A stretch of DNA of 64,000 nt from Nitrospira defluvii (GTDB lineage: Bacteria; Nitrospirota; Nitrospiria; Nitrospirales; Nitrospiraceae). A model generated the notes under the pieces. That model did not search any database, was not told the DNA's origin, and saw only the letters and a program-made list of their open reading frames with translations. Every line of letters begins with the position of its first letter. The stretch's first letter is position 1. Location: NCBI GenBank assembly GCA_000196815.1, contig FP929003.1, positions 3,247,501 to 3,311,500 on the forward strand, read 5' to 3'. The position numbers and the translations under genes are program-made. Shown here piece after piece: positions 27,179-35,200 of this stretch.

Positions 27179-27976
27179 CTACTTGATCTCGGCCTTCAAC
27201 GTGGCCGATCCACCCTCTGCAACCTCGACTTCAAATTCATTCAGCTTGCCCTTGCCGACAAACGGGTGCCAAACCACCACTTTGTGCTTTCCGGCAGGAA
27301 CGCCCTGAATCTCGAACGATCCATCGTCCTTCACCACTGCATGGTACGGATTCCAGACAGGGAGGAAGAAAGACTGCATGAACTCGTGCTGGTCGCACTG
27401 CAAACGATAGAAACCCTGCTTTTCCGCGCCGCCACGGAACGTCACCGGCTTCTCCAACTTGTCGCCCTTCTTTGCCAAACCGATATTGAAACCGGTGGCC
27501 GAGCTGGATCCCTTCACCACGAAGCTGTGCGGATTGTGCAACACGCCCAAGGTCGACTTGGGATCATCGGGATCGGCATCCTTATTCTCCGCACGGAAGT
27601 TCTTGTTGTTCACAACCACGCCGCTGAAGGGCAAGAATTCGCAGAATTCCGCCGTCACATCGGTTCCCTTGAACCCATCCTGGAACGCCTGATCTTCGAT
27701 ATCGACCACGGAGACGATCGCACCCTTCAGACCGCCATCCTTGGCAACTTCAATGGTCTTGAGGAAGCGCTTGTCGCCATCCATGAGGCTCTTGTTCGGG
27801 TTCTTCGGGCAGAACTTCGGGTTCGGGAACTTGGAGAAGGAGAACTCCTTCTGCTCGGCCTTCCCGGCATAGGTCACTTTCCCGGCAATCGTGCCTCCGG
27901 CAAACGAGACGAGGGGCGCAGCCAAAAATGCTGCGGCCGCAACGCCGAATACTGCTTTCATCGCACCCTTCTTCAT
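27179..27976 (-). CDS. Periplasmic cupredoxin-like / carboxypeptidase-regulatory-type protein
   Basis: 265 residues with a signal peptide (cleavage likely after SFA). The N-terminal beta domain carries FPNPKFC and FCEFLPF cysteines and a conserved H150 (LHNPHSF). A C-x2-H-x2-M motif (C194, H197, M200) then leads straight into a carboxypeptidase-regulatory-like fold (NPYHAVVKDDGSFEIQGVPAGKHKVVVWHP). The spacing of His, Cys, His and Met recalls a type 1 copper site, so copper binding or electron transfer is likely but unproven. It belongs to the same family as the proteins at 30251 and 31207 but is more diverged. It has its own promoter and a roughly 150-base leader. Confidence 0.75.
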   Translation of the reverse strand: MKKGAMKAVFGVAAAAFLAAPLVSFAGGTIAGKVTYAGKAEQKEFSFSKFPNPKFCPKNPNKSLMDGDKRFLKTIEVAKDGGLKGAIVSVVDIEDQAFQDGFKGTDVTAEFCEFLPFSGVVVNNKNFRAENKDADPDDPKSTLGVLHNPHSFVVKGSSSATGFNIGLAKKGDKLEKPVTFRGGAEKQGFYRLQCDQHEFMQSFFLPVWNPYHAVVKDDGSFEIQGVPAGKHKVVVWHPFVGKGKLNEFEVEVAEGGSATLKAEIK

Positions 27977-28131
27977 GTCACTGCCTCCTTAGTAATGAAC
28001 ATTAACCGAAACCGAACACCTACTCCGTCACCACTCAATCACAAGGGCTGGTGACCCGTACCCCTTGTTATAACAGTCGCATTCACTTGACGTGACTCCA
28101 CGTCGACTACGTTTAGGCCTCTGAACATTTC

Positions 28132-28161
28132 TCTATACTGGAATCATACTCACACTGTCAA
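28132..28161 (-). promoter_or_regulatory. Sigma70-type promoter for the 27179-27976 gene
   Basis: On the minus strand a perfect TTGACA (28156-28161) is separated by 18 bases from TATAGA (28132-28137). The predicted transcript start leaves a leader of about 150 bases that contains a 6-bp inverted repeat, GACGTG/CACGTC, at 28089-28104 and another, ACAAGGG/CCCTTGT, nearer the start codon. Confidence 0.6.
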
Positions 28162-28186
28162 CTTGAAATCCAGCCGCCGAAGCCTC

Positions 28187-29584
28187 CTAGGATTTCGCCT
28201 GATTAGGGGATGACTTGGCACGAGCGAGAATGCGAGCAATCGACCCTCCCACGGTAGCCCGAACGGCATCGTCTTCGTCATGCAGGGCCAGCTTCAACAT
28301 CGGCAACAGGTCCACCCCTCCGATCTGCCCGAGCGCCCGGGCCGCAGCGATCCGAGGGCGCGGAATGGGATCCTTCAACATGCCCGAAAGAAACTCAATC
28401 GCGGCCTTCGTATTGGCGCCATGAGCCCTCCCTGCGGCCTTACCGGCTGCGGAGCGGGTTCCGGGATCGTGATTCTGAGCCAATTCATACAGTGCCTCAC
28501 CAACGGACTCAAACGGTTCCTCAACCCGCAGCAGCGCCGACACAACCGCCGCCTTAACCACCGCGTTCGGGTCGGCCAGCGCCTTCCTCAATGCACCCAG
28601 CGAATCTTTCACGCCTAATTCGCCCAGACTGATCGCCGCCGAAGTTTTCACGGCCGGAATCTTATCTTGCAGTGCATGCTCCAACGCAGGGATACCCTGC
28701 ACTTTACCGAGCTCCCCTAACGCCGACGCTGCGGCCCCGCGCACAGAAGGCTGTGTGTTGGTGATGGCCTCCAGCAGAACCGACAATCCGCGCGCATCCT
28801 TCAACTCCCCCACCATCCGCAGCGCTGTGGCGCGCTCTTCCGGATTCGAAGCGGAGGCAGCCTTCAGTATCGTATCCCACATCGCCGTCTGCCCCGTATG
28901 GTACAACGCTCCCGCCGCCGCGAGCCGCACCGCCGGCTGTTCGTCCTTCAGGGCCTTCTCAAGTAGCGGAATCACCGAGCGGTCTCCACTCTTCCCCAGG
29001 ACCTTCAGTACAGTGGCCTTGACCAGCCCGGCCTGATCTTCCAAGGCATTACGCAAGCGCGGCGAACGCCGCCCCGCCTCCAGCTTTCCCAGAGCTTCTG
29101 CCGCCAAAGCGCGTACCAGCCCGGATCCGTCACTTAATCCGTCCTCGAGCGCAGGAATCGTCTCCGGAGAATCCACGTCTTTCAGCGCCGTATAGGCCGC
29201 CCCACGCATCTGCTCCCGCATGTCTTTAATCAGTACGTACACGAAGCCCAGCGCCACGTCTTTCAACAGCGTCCGGTCCTCCTGTTTCAAGTCCTGCTCC
29301 AGACGCTCATACTCGACTAGTGCGTCCTTGGGCTTTCCTAAAAAAATCAATGAACGAGTCTTGAGCCGCCGGGCCTCCGGTTGAGGGCCCTGGTCCTTAG
29401 TCAGCTGCTCAACAAGGTCCAGGGCCTCCTGGTACTGCTTCTTGTCGAACGCCGCCTGCGCCTCCTTCAGCGAACGCGCGGATGCAGCCGACGGCCACAG
29501 GCAGAGAAGCACCCCGGACGCAACCGCCACTGCCATCCATCCACTTACTGTTCGACGCCGATGCGACTCACCGTGCAATGCCAT
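28187..29584 (-). CDS. Exported HEAT-repeat protein
   Basis: 465 residues from ATG 29584 (GGAAGGGA site). A signal sequence ends near ASA (about residue 37). A short TPR-like unit (LKEAQAAFDKKQYQEALDLVEQL) follows, then roughly ten HEAT/PBS-lyase-type repeats with recurring VRAxAAxALGxLG patterns to the C terminus. Such solenoids act as protein-binding scaffolds; no enzyme motif is present. It lies just after the LolA-like small protein gene and within a run of periplasmic protein genes, so a role in assembling the copper proteins or other exported complexes is possible (inference). Confidence 0.82.
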   Translation of the reverse strand: MALHGESHRRRTVSGWMAVAVASGVLLCLWPSAASARSLKEAQAAFDKKQYQEALDLVEQLTKDQGPQPEARRLKTRSLIFLGKPKDALVEYERLEQDLKQEDRTLLKDVALGFVYVLIKDMREQMRGAAYTALKDVDSPETIPALEDGLSDGSGLVRALAAEALGKLEAGRRSPRLRNALEDQAGLVKATVLKVLGKSGDRSVIPLLEKALKDEQPAVRLAAAGALYHTGQTAMWDTILKAASASNPEERATALRMVGELKDARGLSVLLEAITNTQPSVRGAAASALGELGKVQGIPALEHALQDKIPAVKTSAAISLGELGVKDSLGALRKALADPNAVVKAAVVSALLRVEEPFESVGEALYELAQNHDPGTRSAAGKAAGRAHGANTKAAIEFLSGMLKDPIPRPRIAAARALGQIGGVDLLPMLKLALHDEDDAVRATVGGSIARILARAKSSPNQAKS

Positions 29585-29613
29585 GAAATCCCTTCCTGGT
29601 CGTACCACGAACG

Positions 29614-30219
29614 CTACCCTCTCTCTTGTGTTGCGGATGCCGGGGCCCAGCGTCGATATCCCGTCGGTTCTTCAAAATAGTAATCCGGCTGCGGAGAGAA
29701 CCGGATCCGCGAATACTCAATGGACCAATCCCGGTCTTGGCTGACCAATTTCAGGACCACTCCGGTCTCAGCATCCACCCATTCGTAAAACCGTTCATCC
29801 CGGCCGTTATAGTCCACCCGCACCTCATAGAGCTTGGATGCGCGCCCGATCGTCGTGGCATCGCCCACTAACGTCCGGCTCTTTTCTCCCGGAAGGCTGG
29901 GTTGAATCGGCAGGATTTCTTCGGGCTTGACGGGAACCGGAAGAATTTGCCGGCGCTGGGCCAGCAAGAACCACGACTCGTGCTTATCCAATCGAACGAT
30001 TTCTATACTGGAATAGCCGAGCTCAGTCTTGACCGCATACTTATACTCCAGTCGGATACGGTCGCCCTTTGCAAACACCTGAGCCTCGAAACGACGCCCT
30101 TCCACCCGCTTCGTCAACGACGCGGAAAATTCAGACGGAGCAGCGGGGAATGCAGCATTTGTGTCCGAGGCCTCACTGACACCGGACCAACAAAGGAACG
30201 CCGAAAGAGAAACTCCCAC
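29614..30219 (-). CDS. Exported LolA-fold-like protein of unknown function
   Basis: 201 residues from GTG 30219; no ATG is available upstream in frame. A short signal-like N terminus is followed by a beta-rich domain with FEAQVFAKGDRIRLEYKY, SSIEIVRLDKHESWFL, YEWVDAETGVVLKLVSQD and SRIRFSPQPDYYFEEPTGYR. This pattern (anti-parallel sheet with metal- or lipid-carrier-like turns) resembles the LolA/LppX-like fold or DUF4412 proteins, but identity is uncertain. It sits 31 bases after the cupredoxin-like gene and before the HEAT gene. Confidence 0.6.
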   Translation of the reverse strand: MGVSLSAFLCWSGVSEASDTNAAFPAAPSEFSASLTKRVEGRRFEAQVFAKGDRIRLEYKYAVKTELGYSSIEIVRLDKHESWFLLAQRRQILPVPVKPEEILPIQPSLPGEKSRTLVGDATTIGRASKLYEVRVDYNGRDERFYEWVDAETGVVLKLVSQDRDWSIEYSRIRFSPQPDYYFEEPTGYRRWAPASATQERG

Positions 30220-30250
30220 GCACCACCGTGAGAGGTGCTCCCACCTGGGC

Positions 30251-31177
30251 TTAGTGCTGATGCTCCACCAGGGGCTCGATCTCCACGGGATGGCCGAGGG
30301 ACTCCAGACCGAAACGGGGGTTGTCCATGACCCGGTAGGCCGTTCTGGTTCCCCTGGGAGCGGGCAGTGCCACGTGCTCCACCGTCATCCCGTCCGGACC
30401 GACCGTGATCGTCCGCGTCACCCCAGGCCCTGCCTGCGGATGCCAGACCACCATCTGATACGTCCCCGGCGGGACATTGTCGATCTTGAACGCGCCCTGG
30501 TCGTCGGTCACCGCATAGTACGGATTGTTCACGGCCATCGCCCAGCTTTCCATGTAGGCGTGAAAGCCGCACTGCATGTAGAACGTCCGCCGCCCCTTGT
30601 TCAGATAGACCGGCCCCACCAGAGATTTTCCCGGCGCATGGTTGTGAATCGCATGCATGTTTCCGCGTTGATGCTGTTGATTCAAGATCAGGGGCGTATT
30701 AAACAGCACCCGGGCCCCGGCCTCGGGAGAGGTTTCATAGCCCTGAATGTCGTGCATCACCGGATCCATATTCACCACTTCCACCGCGTGCCCGTTGCGC
30801 ACGATCGTCATCCAGGGACCGAACATGCAATCCCGCGCCTCGATGAGTGGCACCGAAAGATCAAACGGCTTCCCCGACTCGACCCCTTCAAGCAGCACAA
30901 CGGCATTTTTCAATCCGCTTTCGCTGTTCACGATGAAGTCGCGCAGCAGACGCCAACCCTTCCCATTCGAGATCCTTCCACAATAGGTGGGGTCCGGGAA
31001 GGTGATGAGATTGAACGCCTTCGGATCCGGAACGGCGCCCGACAAGGTGACTCGTCCTTCTAGCGTCCCGCCATGCTGAACGTCGACAATCTCATAGGCA
31101 GAGAGCGGGGGCACAACCTGAGACAACCAGACGACAAGTGCAAGACAACGGAGCAGGCTGGAACGAGTCAACCTCAT
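30251..31177 (-). CDS. Periplasmic cupredoxin-like / carboxypeptidase-regulatory-type protein
   Basis: 308 residues with a signal peptide and a GGGAG ribosome site. It is closely related to the next protein. Shared features are an N-terminal GTLEGRVTLSG beta strand, FPDPTYCGRIS and EARDCMFG cysteines, VNMDPVMHDIQ with H142 (the usual first His ligand position of cupredoxins), a His-rich stretch (MHAIHNH), then MQCGFHAYM with C203, H206 and M209, and a carboxypeptidase-regulatory-like tail (GAFKIDNVPPGTYQMVVWHP). A mononuclear copper site is the simplest reading. It follows its paralogue by 29 bases. Confidence 0.75.
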   Translation of the reverse strand: MRLTRSSLLRCLALVVWLSQVVPPLSAYEIVDVQHGGTLEGRVTLSGAVPDPKAFNLITFPDPTYCGRISNGKGWRLLRDFIVNSESGLKNAVVLLEGVESGKPFDLSVPLIEARDCMFGPWMTIVRNGHAVEVVNMDPVMHDIQGYETSPEAGARVLFNTPLILNQQHQRGNMHAIHNHAPGKSLVGPVYLNKGRRTFYMQCGFHAYMESWAMAVNNPYYAVTDDQGAFKIDNVPPGTYQMVVWHPQAGPGVTRTITVGPDGMTVEHVALPAPRGTRTAYRVMDNPRFGLESLGHPVEIEPLVEHQH

Positions 31178-31206
31178 AATCTCCCTCTTTCTTCGTCGAA
31201 GAGCTC

Positions 31207-32115
31207 TTAGGGAACCTGACGCTGCAATGTCGGACGAATATCCACAACCTTTCCAAGCGACTCGGGGCCGTAATGCGGATTCTGCTCGATCTCATGCACA
31301 CTTCGACGTCCTTGCGGTGCCTTGAAGTCGAAATCGACGGTCGAGAGGCCCTTTTCCGTCACGATCACTTTCTTTTGCAACATCGTGCCGACCCCGGGAT
31401 GCCAGACCATCAGCGTATAGTCGCCGGGCGGAACATCCGTCAAATTAAAGGTGCCGTCATCACCCGTCAGGGCGAAATAGGGGTTATCGACGGCGAATCC
31501 CCAGCTTTCCATATAGGCATGGAATCCGCACTGCATCAGAAAAATTCTCCGCCCCTTAGTCATATGAATCACTTCCGTAACCGGCTCGCCCGCCAGATGC
31601 TCATGACTTTCCGCGCTCACGAGACGTTTGTGATGGGGATTCATCGGCAACGGGGTATTGAATAGGACGCGAGGGCCGAGTTGGGAGGTCTCATAGGCCT
31701 GGATATCGTGCATGACCGGATCCATGTTCATGACCGCCACGTCAGAACCATCTTTCACAACCGTGACGAAAGGAAGGAACCGGCAATCCCTCGCTTCGAT
31801 GGTCAAGGGTTCGAACTTGAACGGCTTCCCCTTCGTCACATCGGTCAGCACGACCACCACATCTTTCAGACCTTGGCCGGAAGCCAGGGAAAACTCATCG
31901 AGAATTCGCCACCCCGTTCCAGTGGAAATGCGCCCGCAATAGACCGGATCCGGAAAGGTGATCAGGTTATATCCCTTCGGGGTTGGCTTTCCCCCGGTCA
32001 TAGTGACAGTTCCTTTTATGGTACCGCCATCCGTGACCGCGATCTCCTCATAAGCCCACGATGGAGACCAGCAGACACTGACAGCGCAGAGCACGGCAAG
32101 GCCGACTAATCGCAT
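31207..32115 (-). CDS. Periplasmic cupredoxin-like / carboxypeptidase-regulatory-type protein
   Basis: 302 residues from ATG 32115 (GGAGGG site), with a signal peptide ending SWA; upstream in-frame sequence is Cys-rich nonsense. It has H136 (MDPVMHDIQ), a His-rich loop (HHKRLVSAESHEH), C196/H199/M202 in MQCGFHAYM, and a regulatory-like tail (GTFNLTDVPPGDYTLMVWHP). It is nearly a duplicate in layout of the 30251 protein. Located between that gene and the terminator of the giant multicopper oxidase, it likely belongs to the same copper-dependent periplasmic system (inference). Confidence 0.76.
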   Translation of the reverse strand: MRLVGLAVLCAVSVCWSPSWAYEEIAVTDGGTIKGTVTMTGGKPTPKGYNLITFPDPVYCGRISTGTGWRILDEFSLASGQGLKDVVVVLTDVTKGKPFKFEPLTIEARDCRFLPFVTVVKDGSDVAVMNMDPVMHDIQAYETSQLGPRVLFNTPLPMNPHHKRLVSAESHEHLAGEPVTEVIHMTKGRRIFLMQCGFHAYMESWGFAVDNPYFALTGDDGTFNLTDVPPGDYTLMVWHPGVGTMLQKKVIVTEKGLSTVDFDFKAPQGRRSVHEIEQNPHYGPESLGKVVDIRPTLQRQVP

Positions 32116-32207
32116 GTCATCCCTCCAGCAATAAGTATGATGTCGATACAAACAGCAGCAAAAAACCGGACGTATCCGCTCATCATACACAATCCCCGGC
32201 GGACAAC

Positions 32208-32237
32208 AAAAGGGGGGAGCCCTTTCAGGCTCCCCCC
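32208..32237 (-). terminator. Rho-independent terminator of the multicopper oxidase gene
   Basis: A perfect 10-bp stem (GGGGGGAGCC with GGCTCCCCCC, arms 32228-32237 and 32212-32221, 6-base loop) is followed on the minus strand by TTTTGTTG. It lies 34 bases after the stop codon. Confidence 0.93.
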
Positions 32238-32270
32238 TCCTCACCTCATCTCCCGAGAGATGCGATCAGT

Positions 32271-35200
32271 CTACTTGGCCGCGACAGGAATCGCGTGCGC
32301 AACCGGCTGCTCGACCTCGGCACTCTTCATACCGGCGCTTGCCCCAGCCAATGGCAGCAGTCGTGTATCGCCGGACGGCAATACCCGCACATATCCCCAC
32401 TGACCGGACTGCGAGTACGGCAAGCGCTGGTTGCTGTACACATAATCCCCGGGGAGACGATACATTCCACCCGCCGAGGGGAGGAACGCGTCGATCGTCT
32501 CAGAACCGGAGAACTCCACGACACTGATCAGGTCAGCGCCCCGCATAAACGGCTCGATCGGCCATTCGTGCTTCTCAACGCTGAACATACCGTTCTGCTC
32601 GTTGCTGACACCCAACACATGAATACGCACCGGATCGCCGGCATGCGCTTCGATGAGCGGGGTCGCCGGATCTTCCGGCTTGTCGGCCTTACAAGGCTGG
32701 AACACCTTGCCGAGCGAGCAACCCTGCTCTTCACGGAACTTGTACGGTTCCGACCGGTAATTGACGCCGGTCAAACCCGCCACGTTCTGCACGTAGGGCA
32801 TGAAACTCGTGCCGATGATGTTGTCTTCATCCTGGAAGAACAACGCCACGTCACGATAATTCGCCCGCATTTCATTGCCCGGCACCGAGCGATCGATGAT
32901 GACATCGGCTGCCCAGGCATTCTTGTTGGACAAATCCGCGCCGGTCTTGGGATCACGATACTTCGATCCTTTGGGTCCGACGACGACGGCGCCGAACAAC
33001 CCGTTCCGAGGATTGGTCATCACATTGCCCCAATCCCACACCAACGAAGTCGTCTCGCCGTTAAACGGATCGGCGTAATAGGTGTAGTCCCGCTCACCTC
33101 CCGGGGCCACGGTCTGGTCTCCCGGATTGTTCCCCACGTTCGCGCCCATGGAATCCTTCGGATCGAAGGCCAGGCCGATCGCAGAGAAGGAGGCTTTGCT
33201 GTCCTTCATCTTGTTCTTCAAATGGACCTTGACGCAATCACCGCTGTTCACACGGAGCGTCAACGGCATCGGATGCGCACCACCGGCGACTTTCGCAGTG
33301 TCCTCTTCCAATGCATAGATCTTGGCTTCGGCATTGGTCATGAGGATCCGTCGCTCAAAGTCCACTTCGATGGATTCCGGTGCCTTGGCATTGAACTTCA
33401 TGCCGGCATAGTCCATCGCCACCACGTTGAACTGCTTGACGGGAGCATCGGCGGGACACACCGGCAGAGGCTTCGGCATCTCGCCCTTGTTGGAGAAGCC
33501 CGCGGGCAGCTTCTTCAAATCAGACTGCTCCTTGTCCAACACCCGAATGATTCCCCAGCCACCCTCGGAGAACTTCGAGGAGCGGCCGTTGAAATGGATG
33601 TAGTCGCCGGCCTGGTGCCGTGATCCACCCGCCTCTGGAACCACCAGATCATACCGCTCGGCAATACCGATATGGATCGAGTTCTTTCGATTGGCATCCG
33701 AGGCATACCGCTCAGTCCAGAACGTGTGGCCGGACAGGGTCCAGACCATCGACTCGTTCATGAGGGTGTGCAGCAGACGGAAGACCATCGTGTCACCGAC
33801 ATAGGCGCGCAAGGTGGGCGTGTACGGATCGCCGTGCACCAGGCTGCTGAAAATCTGTGACGAATCAGGATTGGTCGCCAACCGCTGCGCAACCGGCGCC
33901 GCCCTGAAGTTCAAGCCGCTGCCGGTGGTGTGCGTGCCACCGTTCAGGAACGGCATCGGCGTCATGTAGATCTTCTCCGGCATCATGAAGGAGACGGTCT
34001 TTCCCGCCTCGAGCGCCACTTCAATCGGCTGCCCGGGAGGATTGCCAGCCGTCACGATGTTGACGGTATGCGGCACGGTATCGTGCACTTGCACCATCAA
34101 TTCACGGAAGCTGTTGTTCACGCCATGACCAACCGGCTCATTCGTGTGAATGTCCGCAATCGGTCCGCTACGGATCAACTTTCCGGTCTTCGGGTCATGA
34201 TACGTCGATCCGACCGGCTCGGCGATGAAGGTGCCGAAGCCGCCGTGCGGCCAGGTGGTCGCACCGAACGCGTGATCGTGCCAGAACACGGTCCCCACGT
34301 CCGCATCGACCCAGAACCGCTGACGCACGAACTCAACCGTGACGATGTCATTGGCCGGGTGATCGTTCTTCAGCCCTTTGGCCAATGTAATCGTATTGCC
34401 GTTGATGGCCTTGATGCGGGAGATTTCATTCCCCTTCACATTGTCGGCACCGACAAGCAGCAGGGTCCCGACATGGAACTGCTTGGCATTCTTCACCGTG
34501 ATCGTATTCGCGCCCTTCTTGGCTGGCGCGGTCACGACGGTGTTCATCGGGACAGGAAGTCCCTTCGCGTTCTTCTTCTCCAGCATCGTGAACGGACGCA
34601 CCGATTGCTCATAGGAGAATCCGGTGATCACGCCGTCGGACGCCTGGTTGTCGAACTGCAGGAAATGCCAGTGGGTGTTGATCTTCGACGACTGGAAGTT
34701 GGTGTAGTCATCGTCGTCCCACTCGCTGGTCAAGGTCCAGTCCACGCAATCGTAGATGTTGCCGCGGACGACCAACGGATACTTCAGATCATCGTTTTTC
34801 CGAATCTCCGCCTCTTCTTCGTGCAAGACATAGATCAAGCCGTTCGGATCGATGACCGGCGGCTCCTTGCCCGTTTTCTTGGCGATGGTGATCGGGAGCT
34901 TAATGAAGTGGACATTGTAGTGCTTCCGTCCGGCATTCTCCGGGCAGAGACTCCAATTGCCGTTTTCACCAGGCAGGGCCTGATCGACGCTTTCCTCACC
35001 GTTGGCATCCCGGCGGATCATCTCCAACCAGGGCGCACCCACGTGGTTCGGAGAGAACATCACGCGTCTCCCGAAATGCGGGGTGAGGTGAGGCCAGGCC
35101 ACTTTACCGGTCAACGGCTCGAACGTGATCGGATGCCGCTTGCCCGGATGGGTCGACTTATACTTCGGATTGTCGATCGCACTTTCCGGTTCGCTCAATG

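Noticed and set aside
32295-33623. 442-codon plus-strand frame opposite the multicopper oxidase
   Set aside because: It lies entirely inside the oxidase gene on the other strand. The oxidase frame carries clear copper motifs and a signal peptide; the opposite frame has no recognisable domain.
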